64,000 nucleotides of DNA from Daphnia carinata (lineage: Eukaryota; Arthropoda; Branchiopoda; Diplostraca; Daphniidae), in the NCBI RefSeq assembly GCF_022539665.2, contig NC_081332.1:2575884-2639883 (forward strand). The letters are read 5' to 3'. The notes below the pieces were generated by a model, which saw only the letters and a program-made list of their open reading frames with translations, made no database searches and was not told the origin of the DNA. The position numbers and the translations under genes are program-made. This document shows, one piece after another, positions 24,901 to 37,509 of this stretch. The first letter of the stretch is position 1. Every line of letters begins with the position of its first letter.

Positions 24901-26538
24901 GTTTCTACTACACCAGCCGTGTTCTCTGCTCCGGCCGTTGCTGCATTTTTGCTGCTAGTGCTGCTGGTCACCTCCTCCTTGAAACTGTAAGTCACTCCTC
25001 GGCTGCTCCACGCTTTCGCTCTCTACGATGGAAAAATGCGACAGAGTTATGCAACAAAACAGAGACCAAAGGTGTCACAGAAAATGGCTTGACGCGTTGC
25101 ATTTACGTCGGAAACGGATGGCGGTGTTGCCTGATGGGCGTCATCTTCGGAGGCCGGCATGCCGACAAGAAGAGAACCGTCACCGTGATTCTTCGTCGAC
25201 GTGTGATATTCGCGGTATTCGCGTTGTTGCGAACTCGAGCGAGCCCTGCCGATGCTCCCACTTGCCGACAAAGCCTTGCCGAACGGACCGTCCTTTATGC
25301 AAATGGAGCATTTTGGTTACAAGTTTTTAATCAGCTACGTCGAAAATAAAGTAATTACGGTGTAAGTATGAGGGCGTCCTTCTACGGGCGGAAGCAGTTC
25401 CGGAGACCGGGATCTGGCTACCCTGACAGACGAAGAGTTTGCCGCTGAATCTGAAGCAGTGTCAAAGAGACGACGCGCAATGGATGTCTGTGAAACTGCT
25501 TGTTCGGCTAGGTGCTGGTTGGTGCCGCTGGTGCTGGTCGCTTTGCTAGACGACTGCCGATGGACGGAAGTGACGCTAACTGGCGTCTCGTGTCTTCCCA
25601 CCTCTATCCTTGATGCTTCCGTTTTCCTTTGCGGTGATATACTGCGTTGCAGCTCATCCAGCATCCGATCTAAATGCGAGTGAGATAAAGGAAAAGGCCC
25701 ATTACAACGGCAACGTATAAATCAACGGTAAGAGCCTGCAAACTGAAAAGGAGAAGGCGAAAATGGGTGGCTCCTTCACACAAGTAAGAAAAACAAAAAC
25801 AAAGGCACACGCTAGTAGCACAGGAGTGCAAGTGTGAAACAGCATACGCTAAACGACAACGTCGACGCGAATATGTCGAAGAAAAGAGATGAAGTAGATG
25901 AATGGCACACCGGAAACAAGCCAGGAGAAAAGATCAGGTGATCACCCATCAACAAATGTCACTCAAGGAAAGAGAATCAAGGCACCATTCTTACGGTCAT
26001 TTCACATCCCAGGTTCGTCGTGACCGAAGATCAGGTCATTGCCACAACCGAAAAGGGGGGGAAAAAAAGTTCACCACAAAACAAGTCAATGAGAGGATAA
26101 TAAAAAGTAGATCCAAAGGTGGGCAGATGGGGTTTGATGAGGATCCAAAAGTACTGTGCATCACCAAAGTATAAGAAGGGGAGGCAAGAAAACACCAGGA
26201 ATGAACTAAAGGGTCAAACCAAGAAGAACGTCACTCTAAAAAAACAAAAAAAAAACAAAAGAGAAACAAAAGCCATGGCGAATAGTCGGCCGGTAGGAAG
26301 TTGAAGTTTGTTTCACTCGTTGCATCAGTTCCTACTACACAGAGTTGGTCCTACCTAATTTCGTGTCCCATTCAGAGACGGGATACACTGGATGGTGATG
26401 CTCTAGTGTAGAGTTCTGTTCGTCAATGGCAACAGCCGAATGTTGAAGGCTGTTGTTGCTGGTGCTCGTCATTGTTGTCGATGTTTTGGAGAACTGATGG
26501 CGATGATGCGACTGGACATCGCCCGAAGAGGAGGCCAT
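21956..26538 (-). CDS. CNxPxHP-repeat protein A with C-terminal CaaX box (unrecognised family)
   Basis: Ten exons (minus) join with consistent phases: 26,355-26,538; 25,359-25,669; 25,107-25,292; 24,462-25,022; 23,724-24,389; 23,306-23,633; 22,954-23,237; 22,554-22,874; 22,233-22,454; 21,956-22,141. They give 1,082 residues. The N-terminal 410 residues are Ser/Gln-rich and include KLDRMLDELQ and a polyserine run. Residues about 410-950 hold some 25 copies of C-N-[IVL]-P-x-H-P, often followed by x-[YF]-P. Several copies are split by introns. A tail follows with PPKKLDDLMATFNGG, PPVYYPP and the C-terminus VIPICLPVCCAMPCVIM, a CaaX motif with nearby cysteines. An in-frame TGA just upstream supports the start. 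I do not recognise the family. Regular Cys/His spacing could suggest metal binding, but the repeats do not match a known finger. It is a tandem paralogue of the gene at 33,868-37,509. Confidence 0.85.
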
Positions 26539-27479
26539 CTCTCACCGTCGGTTTGCGCCTCTTTGTTCTCAATTGCACACCAGTCGAACAATGTCTAACA
26601 AGACATTTACCGAGAGAGGACATCCACGATCGCTAGTTAATAAACGTTCACTTCTACCGACATTTTACAGTACAGTTGGAGCTCATTCAGGCTAATATTG
26701 AATTGATTTTCGTGACATCATTTCAATACGACTTGAATGAACAGCTTTTACATCTCAAAACGTAATTCAAAGAAGAAGAAGAAAAAAAAAAGAAAAAACG
26801 GCGAGTATCAGAAAAAGTAAAAGGTAAACATTTCCAAATTGGTACACATCTACAAACTATCAGGTCGAGAGAGCGAGTCTGGCAAACAACGGAGCCAAAA
26901 GCGGACGCCTGTTTGCCATACACACACACACGCCATGTATACAAACAACACACGCCAAATGCGATTTCGTTTGATTTGGCAATGCATTTCCATACTAGTT
27001 CGTCTCTTTTCATGATAGCCATTGGTTAATGTCATGATGTGAATGGAATACATTACGGGCCACACCATATTGTTAACTATCCAGCCTTCGAGAACAGAAA
27101 GAAAAAGGGACAAGTCATAAGACTGATGGCGAATGAGACCTTGGACCTCCTACGGAACTGACTCTTGTTGGATCGATTGACTTGGCTTACGTAAACTGGA
27201 ATTCCTTTTTTTTGCAAAAGAGCAAAGAAAAATACCAGTCCACGTTGACCTTATCGTTGCATCTTTCCCGTTCACGTGCAATGGAGATGAAAAACAGATT
27301 CAATTAGTTATACTGGACGTTCCTTTGCTGCTCTGTAGGGTTGGCGGAATCTACTAAGGCCCAACCGGAAAACGTTTGACCTTCGGCAGCATGACTTCAC
27401 GATGGTGCGCTCCCTGTATTTTCGTGCCATGCCCAAATCTATGATTTCATGCTGTCTAAATTGCCTCATTTTTCTATTT

Positions 27480-27496
27480 CCCCCCCCCCCCCCCCC
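27480..27496 (+). repeat. Poly-C run (17 bases)
   Basis: An uninterrupted run of C in AT-rich non-coding DNA. Its exact length may be a sequencing artefact. Confidence 0.85.
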
Positions 27497-27774
27497 GAAG
27501 AAAGAAATGTGGAAATTCAACCGTCGAATAATTAATACCGAATACATGATGAATCGTACAACACAAAAGGCAAAACAAAAAGAAGCATGTGAAGCTAAAC
27601 AGAGGGAGATCTGCACCATTTCTATTCTCATAGCGCTGCGGCAAAAATATATAAATAAAAAATAAAAAAATTTATTTAAAAAAGGAGATGGGGCGTTTCA
27701 AAAGGGGCCACGCAACAGCCTGGTGTTCTGTTGTAATGGGCAACCGAGCAGGCGGCTGCTGAGAGTCTGACGTG

Positions 27775-27791
27775 ATCTAATTTTAAACCAG
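27775..27791 (-). promoter_or_regulatory. Conserved non-coding block 1 upstream of paralogue A (MEF2-like)
   Basis: The block ATCTAATTTTAAACCAG occurs identically upstream of paralogue B at 38,487-38,503. It contains CTAATTTTAA, a perfect match to the MEF2 consensus YTAWWWWTAR. It lies about 1.2 kb upstream of the start codon. Function is inferred only from conservation between the duplicates. Confidence 0.45.
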
Positions 27792-28330
27792 GTGATGCAT
27801 CAAGGCGTCTTATTCATTTCGTTTTTTGGGGATGCAATCTACGGCCACCAAAACACGCACGCCAACACATTATTATTCGACTGTAGAGCCAAACACTTCA
27901 GACAAATTTTTAAAATAAAAATGAATAGAAACAAAAATAAATAAGGGCGGAGCAGCGCCCTTTCTACTTCGTTACATAACCCGATCCATTTGTTGAATAC
28001 TGACATTCATCTCTCAAATCTTAAAAAAAACCTTCTCTATAGGACAATGGAAAGAAAAGAACGAAACACTTTTGAATTACAGTTTCCAAAGCGACTTTGC
28101 TTTTAGGCTAAAAAAAAAAATTGAAGATTTAAAAGAACGTGTGCAGCAACATAAAGAAAACGATGATCAGCTCAATCCTATAGTTGGCGCTTTGATCCCA
28201 CCACGATACGATAATGACAATACACGAACGAATATCTATACTCTCCTCCAGTTTTTTTTCACTTTCTCTTTTCCTTTATTGACGGTGCAGCCGCGATCTT
28301 TTGGCTTCTGCTGCCAAAGACGCGCACAAC

Positions 28331-28365
28331 AGTCCAAGGCTATGACCAAAGATGGCCTGCACTGC
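28331..28365 (-). promoter_or_regulatory. Conserved non-coding block 2 upstream of paralogue A
   Basis: A 35-bp block beginning AGTCCAAGGCTATGACC and ending CTGCACTGC matches 38,804-38,838 at 34 of 35 positions. The minus strand contains CCATCTTTGG, a CArG-like box with one mismatch. The flanking DNA is not similar, so the identity is local. Confidence 0.6.
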
Positions 28366-28821
28366 ATCGGCTTGCATACGCGCGCGCACAAACACACCGC
28401 TCGCCCCCTTTTTTTTTTTTTTTTCTTGACCCACACGATTCACCTCCTTCGTTTGAAACCAAAGAGAAACCTCTCCAACATTCAAGCACGAAATCAACAG
28501 TCAACTTGCGATACATTCGAAATAAACAAAAAATCTCGATATACCTGTTGGCGTGGGTTATCAAAAAATGGGCTGGACGACCCAAACAACAAACAAAAAT
28601 TTTGAAGGATGACGATAATGTTATTTCCGTTTAATCCGATCGCCTATCACCATCGATGCAATTAGACACTGGACGGATAACGATGCTGGCAACAGTTGGC
28701 TGCTGCAATGAGCCAACGTTGAAAAGGTATCGAAGGAGAAACTTGAACCAGACAGTAAAGCAAAAGGCGAAAAATAGGGAAGGCAACGGTTGGGTCAGAG
28801 GTGCGTGTTCGCTGCTGCCAG

Positions 28822-28840
28822 CGAGGACGACAGACCAACT
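28822..28840 (-). promoter_or_regulatory. Conserved non-coding block 3 upstream of paralogue A
   Basis: CGAGGACGACAGACCAACT matches 39,260-39,278 upstream of paralogue B at 18 of 19 positions. Both copies sit about 450-490 bp beyond block 2. A non-coding first exon or core promoter is possible. Confidence 0.45.
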
Positions 28841-31800
28841 ACGACTGCAGGCTCAACGTCAGACTCCTCCTTTTTCTACATATCGTTGTCTACTACATCT
28901 ACGTAAGGAGCGAAAATACAAAAAGGAAATAACAGTGGAATATGCGAACCCACATCATTAAGATGTAAAAAAAGATGGGTCCAAAACATTCAAGACAAAA
29001 AGTGAATTCTGGTCGACAGATTTGATACTCTGTTGCCTCGAGCTTCAGATTCACGCGCCAGGCAAAAACAGATAAAAACAAAAATGTGCAAAAATGTCCT
29101 CGCCCACTTATCTGTCGATCCGATCATGGCTACTCGGTGCCATTAACCATACATGGAAGTAGACAAAGGCCAATAGACGTGCACAAGTCTAACGATTCAA
29201 CATCCTCTTACAACTTGTTTGCAAACGAAACGTTATACAAGACGGTCGAATGAAAAATGCAAACAAACCGGAAAACAAAGAGAAACGGGCCAATTCTGCG
29301 CGGACGTCCGTTACGTGCACAAACTGAAACACTCGAAAACACCCTAAAATAAGAAAATGGACTGGACGTGCAAACTATGCCCATGTAGACAAAGCACCCT
29401 TTAAATTCATTCATTTGCCAACTACATAAGCGACAAGAAAACAGGGTGTGGTCGTGTGTTCCTTTTCTTGTAAATGCTGACGCTGTTGTTATCTAGAAAG
29501 AAGCGAGTCTACATCATTCTAGTAAGTTATAATTATCAAACATCACGAACGTTCTGATGAATCTCGAGGCTATGGCAAAAAATGCTGGCAGCGCATCCTC
29601 AAACGTCGTGATTCACCTACTTGCAACGGGCAAGGGAATGATCGACGTAAGTCTTGTTTGTGCTACGTGTTTGCTTTTCATCTATTTCAACGGGTCAGAA
29701 TTCCTTTTTCATCAACACGGTACGAATAAGAGCACGGGGCATCAAGCGGCTATAGATAGAAAGCGCTTGTGAACAGCCAACTCCCTCCCAGCCCATAGTC
29801 TACTGCGATTGGGCACCGTAAAGACTTTCAAACGAAACCGGTAAAAAAAAAAAATAAAATAAAATAAAAGTTGACTCATCGTCTTCCTTGCAACGTGGAA
29901 GTTGGGGCGCTGAATTGGAAGTTTGCCATACTGGCGGGGCAAGCCACACATCCTACACAAATGACCTCAAAAATGGGTAAATAGGGTTCTACATACGTAC
30001 CCCATAAACAAAGGTGGGAAAATCGAGTTGAAGAAAACTTGAATCGTTCGACGGAAACCTACGGCTGAAAATAGAAGACGGTTAACGAAATGATCAATTT
30101 CCTGGGGCTAGAGCGTCGATAAGTGACAGACGGACCTCTCTGAATTGGCGAGTCAAGTGGAGAATTTGTGGTTTGGCGCACGACAGCTCGTTAACTATTG
30201 CAGTTTTATTTGCTTCTTGAAAACAAAAATGGACCAGTTCAAATGTCAAGAGACGGCTGACTGCTGCGTAGTTGCAAACATCAAGTGATTCATTAAAATG
30301 ACTAGCTCAATGGAAATGAGCTCGGCATACTAAATACGTCAAGAGAAGCAACAGCAGGATATGGCGGCCAAGGTCCGTCTTCTCCACGTCAAGTGCCAAA
30401 TTAAAATGTGAAAAAAAAAGGTGGCAAGGCTATCGTGAAGAAGCGTCGCCCTTGCAACATCAACATGGCATGAATACGCAGAATCTCTTTGATACTGTCA
30501 CTACCAACAACGCCCAGTCGACGCGATAAATAGCAAAAAATGAAAGCTATTAGCAGCCAAACAAGGAATAGCTGTGGAATGCAAAGGAAACAGGTCACGA
30601 ACCAATCACGATTTGCTGTTACTCAACAAAAGATTTTCCACGTGACAAATTTCGACACAGAAAATGAGGCAACGAAATTGCGACTAACGAAAATCATTTT
30701 GGTAGCTCTGGTGTTCAGCCGTTTTCAACGCGATAGAATCAAGTGGAAAAGGCAGAGATAAGTCGAAACAGAAAAAAGCCATCAACAGGTGTGCCACCGA
30801 AAATGGAAAGTGAAGGACGTTCTCCTGTTTACCTTTCCCCCTCGGAATGCGTGTGGCCTCAAACGTCGGACGACAACTCAACAAGGATAAACGAACATCA
30901 AGGAAACCGTGACCCAGCATCATCTTTTCTCTTTCAGTCCCAACTCTCTCCCCCCCCCCATTAGGCCTACTTACAAACAGGTAAAACCACCCTTTTGTTA
31001 GAACCCTGTACTATTCTCGCATAAAAACCCCGCAACAACGCAATCTCACCAGAGAAGGAATCAAATCGCTTGCTATAATTTAGCATAATCATTTCGTGAA
31101 AAAAACCCACTTACTATTACAACTTTTAAAAGAATGAAAGCAAAGAAATACGAGTTTGGATCAAATAAAAAGGCGTTTTCAGCCGACGCCCTCCAAACTT
31201 TCAACCTCTTTAAACAGAAACAGGCCAAACCCTATACAGGCATCAATGTGCCCATTTATGATTTCATACGGCCAGAATAGACCGCTGTTTCCCTCCGCCT
31301 GCCCTCTCTGTGACCCAAAGGAAAGCGACAATAATTAATGGCGTCGTCAATTCGAACAATTGTCAACGCACCCATCTCTTAATGAACGCGCAACGCAACT
31401 GCCTGGAGAGGCAATAGCGCTCCAAATAAGTCCCGTCTATCATTATTTCGGCATTCCCAATTTGGATGGTCTTCCCACTCTCGTCCCTCCTACTAAAGAT
31501 TAGTCGATAATCTTTGCAATGTCTTGCTTCTCTATCCTGCCCATAAAAGGCAACGTCTATCTGTTTACTTCTACAACAACAACACAAAGCAGCGTTCCGT
31601 TGCCAGGACGCTTGCATTTTGCTATAAAGTTATTGGCGCCTGGAACCTCCTCCGCCCGTCGGACCGTTCCTTTTTTTTTTTTTTTTCCTTGCCACCACCT
31701 TATAAAGTAAGATCAAACTCAGGGCAACACCACGCACGTACTGCAGGTGTACACATGCAAACGAAATCCAGAAAGGGTAAGAAGGAAGTTCCACAGCTCA

Positions 31801-33867
31801 TGATGGTTACAAAAACGCTATGACGTCACGACTGTGTCGTCATCGCCATCCACTTAAGGAATCCGGCAGTAAGCCAAAACATTAAAAGTCACAACTCGCA
31901 AAACGGACGGAGAATACACAGAAAGCCAATAAATAAATAAAAGCGTACAAAATTAAAAACACAGCAAAGAAAAACGACAAAATGAAGTGAAGATCCGCTT
32001 ACCTTATTTGCTGAACGCCATCCGAATAATCGCTCCATTGAATTCATCAATAACCCCAGAAAAGCTCGTAGATCCCGGATGTATCATTCATCATTGTGAC
32101 GATACTCCTGCCTCTAAAACAAAGGGAATAGGAAAACAGAAAATGCTATTAGAAAACAGAATTCTGAACACTGCATGAATTTATTACCTACAGCATAATT
32201 AGAGGTTGCAACCACATTTGGTCAAGCACATCTGCAGAATCGTATTCATGAACCTTTAGTTCTCATACTGAGACGCATCATGGATTGAACATGGACAAGA
32301 TATTGTCTTAAAAATGAAATACCTTGGTAGAAAGTTATTTAAACTTTTAAATTCATCATCAGTAGGAAATCAAAGTACCTTATTCTATTTTAATGTTGCC
32401 GTAATCCAAGCTGAGACACCATCCATAAGGTCACAAAACTGAAACTTTTGTTTCTGTTCGAAATGGGTTGATGCTACCTGGACATTCCCAGTGGGTGAAG
32501 AACATCATTCACCTAAAAAGAATTACCATTTATATTTGGTGGCAAACAATACCAAACAAATATTTGTACTTTAAAAGAAAATCTTAACATGGACAATTAT
32601 TCGCAAAGCTATCAAACATTTCCTACATCTTGAGACGGAAACAAGAAATTTTGCACACAGCAACAAATAAGCTATAAAAATTGGTAGTTCAGAAATTCAT
32701 TAAACACAATACTTTATACTCAACAAGTGTTGCATTTGCCATTTGTTCATCCATTAAATAATTTCACACTCTATAAATGTGTCAATAAGAGTTACACTTT
32801 GGGAAAACTCCATTTTTAATGTTTCCAACAATCATTATTGCTTTCTAATGCGAATGAAATGCATGATGATTTCCAGTAACAGCTAAATATCTTGGGTTTT
32901 TACAAACAAACCAAGCTCATCAAGATGGCACAAAATGTCTCAAAGAAATGAGCCATATTAAAAAATGTAAAATCAATTATTGTCACAGTTCCAAAGCTGG
33001 AAACATATTTTTAAAAAAATAAATAAAATCTGTTGTAAACTACATAGCTCTTTTTTTTTAAGGGAAATGCTGCAGCGTTCTAATGGCTACCTTCATTTTC
33101 CTTGATGTAATAGAATACCACTCTGGGCTTTTTTGTTTCATTTCACATTCACAGTTGAAAACCTGCTATGTTTGAATGAATAAACATTTATAATACCTAC
33201 GAGGAAAATTTTTGGCGGTTCCATCAATTATTTCAATACACGACGTCATTTTCCACGTCGTCTTTGCAAGCGTGCCAAGCAGCAAATGCAAGTTGGCGTT
33301 AAAGACTGTTCTAAAATGGCGTACGTTCTAGTTCTTGCCCTTTGTTACCCTTACCCTTACTCAGGTACAAGGTTGCCGTTATCAAGGCAATTTCGCGCCA
33401 AACTGGACGCTTTCCCGCCTTTAATTTAGAGTCGTTGCCGTTCGGCTATTGGTAAAATGAATGCAAATAGGCGCCAAAAAGATTAGCAATATGGTGCTAT
33501 TTTATCCATTTCTCACATGCAAACCTCAACATTTCAGTTTCAATAAAAAACTTCTATGCTAAACACCACAACAGACTTGACCACCTGTATGATTAAAATA
33601 ATGTTAACATAATCAATCATTCACTGTCTTACATCATATTTGCATATTACGCCAGATTGTGATAAAAAAAACTTGAGAAAATTCAGCCAATGTTCCAGCC
33701 TCTTCTGAAACGTAAATAATAAGAGAAAATGTCGATGGTACAGAGTATGTTGTAAAATCGGAAACACTTTCAAAAATTCCTGTGATCAAATACCGTTTTC
33801 TCATTGTTTTGAGCTTCAAACTTTTGGAATAGTCTAAAAATATGGGTCCCATTAAATGCTGCGTTTT

Positions 33868-36800
33868 TCACATGATAACACACGGCATGGCACAGCAGAC
33901 AGGCAGGCAGATGGGAATGACAGCAGCACCGCCAGCTCCAGCTTTGAATTTCGTATCTGATTCTGATCCACCAGCAGAATATTTTGCAGAATATTTCATT
34001 TTGCCTTTGGATCCTCCTCCCATTGACATTGAATGCGATTGCGACTGTTGCTATTATTGAATAAATTAAATACGAAAAATAAATACGAAAATTTCTGAAA
34101 GAAAATGAGTTACCATTAAAAGTGGGGCTTCAGGGCTCGTTTTTGCAAACATTTCGTTCGTTTCGGGTGGATAATAAACAGGTGGAGCGCTAGCGCCGTT
34201 CATAGTTGACTTTTTAGGCGTCTCGACGAACAAGGATTGCTTGGGTATCGGCGCTGGCCCATTAGACTCGACCAACGGAGCAGTAAAAGGCGTAGGATCA
34301 GGTCCAACGCGCGGAGTCGACGTGTATGGCTGCAAAAAATATATGCAGGATGAATAAATTCCAAGATTAAACGTGCGGTCAACCACGTACCTGGTAGGGA
34401 CCCCCGTTAAACGTATCCATCAAATCATCCAGTTTTTTGGGTGGCGACTGTAGTCCAGGATCTATTTCAGGGCGTCTAATGGTCGGCAAAGGAGAACCTC
34501 CTATGCCTCGTTGATACATTTTTGGTTTAAGAGTAGTCGGTACGGCATAAGGACTGGAAAAAGGATCCTGTTGATTAGGAATCGGTGGATTTCTTTTAAC
34601 AAGACCCTGCGGGATAAGGGGATGCCTGGGAACATTGCAGATAGGTTCCGAAGGCATTTCAGCTTCCGTCATGTAGCCTGGATAGTCTGGATGATGAGCT
34701 AAAATATCGAAATTGATAGATATTAGAGCGCAATTATGAATCCATGACATATTTTTACCAATATTGCATAATAGTTCCGGATGGGAAGGAATAAAACAGT
34801 AAGGAGCGGCTTCTCGATCTTCAGGGCCCATCATATCTGGATATTGCGGATGTGTTTGGATATTGCACAATCCAAACGGATGGCCAGGGACATCGCAAAA
34901 CGGTTCCGTCTGAGGCTCAGTGAGCGACATGTAATCCGGATACTCTGGATGGCCTGGTATATTGCATTTGGATGGGTTTCGGTCGTGCGGATGGCGTTCT
35001 TTATCGGAATTGTGGATGGGGTGCGACGGAACATTGCAAATGGTTTCCTTGTCCGCTAGAGAACAGCCTGTCGTAAAACCAGGATAATCTGGATGACGGG
35101 GAAAGTTGCACTGCAAGGCAGGATGAATTTTGATATTGCAGACGGGATGCGCCTCCTGTGATCCCGGTGGGCAAGGAGGCGAAGCCGCATACAACGGGAA
35201 ATTCGGATGTTTCTCTACATTGCACATCGGTTGCGGATGTTTCGCAACATTGCACAATAGCCCTGATGATTCCGGAATAATCCGAAGGTTATACAATGGA
35301 AAATCTTCATGATCCTACAAAAAGGGGGAAATAAATTTGTAATACTTTAATCAATCGAGAAAAATAATTAAATAAACAAATACCGGAAAATTGCATATAG
35401 GACTATTGAGTTGGTGGTGCGACAGTGATTGAATTCCAGCAGCTCTAATTTGTTTTTGGCTAATTCGAGAATAATCAATAACGTGAGCATGATGAACAGT
35501 CGACGATAAACTCGACGAACTGATGGACGATACTGATTTCAGTCGATTATCTGGCGTGGCGTAATGAACTGGCATTTCATTAGACTCGGATGTTTTCGCG
35601 TTGCTGCTATAACTATAGAATTGCTGTCTACTACTGCTGCTGCTAAACGTGTTGCTTTCAGTAGTTCCCGACTGCATCACGACTGGGTTTGTTGAATGAA
35701 CCTGCTGAGTCGACAATTGCTGATGATGAGCTTGGGCCGTCCGACTGGTTTGCTGTGCTTGCACGTTCTCCCTTTCGGGCTGAGCCGATCGTGTGGCCAT
35801 TTGACTGACTCGCATAAGATCGCTGAGAGCAGAATCGATTTCATCTGGTCCATATCCTAGCGGCTGTTGTCCAGTAGAAGATGTTCGAACAACTTGAGTC
35901 TTTTTGACGATCGTTTCCACTTCGGTTAACGGGCCGCTTTTATTGTTATTCGTGCTCGTTTCCGAGGCGAAATTGTACGCTACTCCTCGGCTGCTCCACG
36001 CTTTAGCTCTCTGCCAATACAAATCAATGTGCAATGTGTGTGATAATGAGCTGCAATGTTAGATCCTTTACCTCTGAAACAGATGAAGGAGTTGCCTGGA
36101 AATCCTCATCGAATGGCTCGTCATCGGCTGATGTGGCCGAAGGCATTCCAGTAACGAACGCATTGCCATCGTGTTTTCTATTGGCCAAATGATACTCGGA
36201 GTATTGCCGTTGCTGGGAACTTTGAGAGCGAACGCTGCTGATGCTGCCACCTCTCGACAAACCGTTGCTGAACGCTCCTTCCTATTTTCAATGTAAACTA
36301 ACGTCAATATACGAAAGCAATCATTGCATGATGGAAAAAGATTTACGTTATAAGATCCTGCAGTCGACTTTAGGGCAATGCGTTGTTCGGGCGATTGGGA
36401 TCTGGCATCTCTGATGGATGACACTGGACCCATGTCCACTGAAGGATTGGATGCGACAGAAGAACTATCAAACATACGGCAACCAGATGCTGTGCGATGA
36501 TGTTCTTGACTTGTGCTACTAGAGCTGACAGTTTGCCTGGACGATTGTTGATGGGAGCCGGAAGTTAGAGTGTAGGAGGACGACGACACATCTTTCCCGC
36601 CTCCTGCTTCTATCCGCGTCGTTCCCGTTTTCCGTTGAGGCGATATGCTCAGTTGCAGTTCATCCAGCATCCGATCTGCAAAATAGAGACGAGTACGCAG
36701 CAATAGAAGAAAATTAGTCAACTATTAATGACTTTAACATAAAAAAAAAAAAAAAGGATCCATATCAATAAAAGACTGCAAATAAAAGTTAAAAAGAGGC

Positions 36801-37509
36801 TAGTAAAAACAAAAGCCAAACTAATGTAGGATAAAAAAAAAAAAAAAAGAGAGAGCGGGGGAGGGGAGAATGGCGGCCGTAGAAAGTCAAATGAAAAGGT
36901 GAAGTGAACAAAAGAGACCGACACAAATTCCAAGAATAGATCACGACTTGTGTAGAGGGTCGCCTGTACGTGCATCAGTACCCCAACTGAGCGGAGAAAC
37001 AAAAACCGACGCAAAAGTACGGACAAAGAAATTCTACTAAAGTGTAGGCAAATGACTTGGCAAGGTTAAACAAAGAAATATCCTTGGTAGATTTGAACAA
37101 GGCCAAAATAAAATAGAAATGTATAAGATAAAAAAAGAAGGACTATCAAAGTCACGACGAAATCACTAAAAGGCGATATCGCTCTTCATTTTTTTTTTTT
37201 CCTCTTTGCAACGACAAATTGAAAAGGATTGGGGAAAGTACCAATTAAAATTCGTAGATTATTTCCAAAAGCAAAATAGACAAGAGTCAGACCTAACTTT
37301 TGATCCCATTCAGAAGCCGGATACAATGGCTGGTGGAGTTGTGTTCGATGATGATCATCTTCCTCCTCTCCTTCATCATCCACCTCTTCATGTTCAAAAT
37401 CTGTTGAATAATGTTGCTGCTGCTGACTTTGAGTCCACGATTGCTGCTGATGATGGCGGCTACTGCTCATCGACGAAGACGAATAATGATGACGAACATC
37501 TCCAGACAT
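33868..37509 (-). CDS. CNxPxHP-repeat protein B with C-terminal CaaX box (unrecognised family)
   Basis: Eight exons (minus): 37,293-37,509; 36,347-36,675; 36,072-36,281; 35,384-36,010; 34,759-35,314; 34,391-34,698; 34,114-34,329; 33,868-34,050. They give 881 residues. The domain order equals paralogue A: a Ser/Gln-rich N-terminus with an acidic patch, KLDRMLDELQ, the motif RAKAWSSRGV, CNxPxHP repeats, PPKKLDDLMDTFNGG, PPVYYPP and an identical VIPICLPVCCAMPCVIM end. Only about 12-13 repeats remain, because the stretch corresponding to A's fifth and sixth exons is one shorter exon. The 60-nt intron at 34,699-34,758 keeps frame and has no stop, so retention would add 20 residues. The ATG at 37,509 is used because the only frame extension upstream lacks another ATG. 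Same orientation, about 11.9 kb from A. Confidence 0.85.

Larger units (their letters stand above)
26539..33867. other. Long non-coding stretch between the two paralogues
   Basis: About 7.3 kb has no supportable coding gene. It contains the three short blocks shared with the region upstream of the second paralogue, a 17-base C run (27,480-27,496), T and A homopolymers near 28,410-28,425 and 31,672-31,686, and a C run near 30,952. It probably holds the promoter and untranslated exons of paralogue A and the 3' UTR of paralogue B. Confidence 0.5.

Noticed and set aside
24426-25349. 307-codon plus-strand frame
   Set aside because: It is antisense to exons 3-4 of repeat protein A, whose splice phases and paralogue prove the minus-strand reading.
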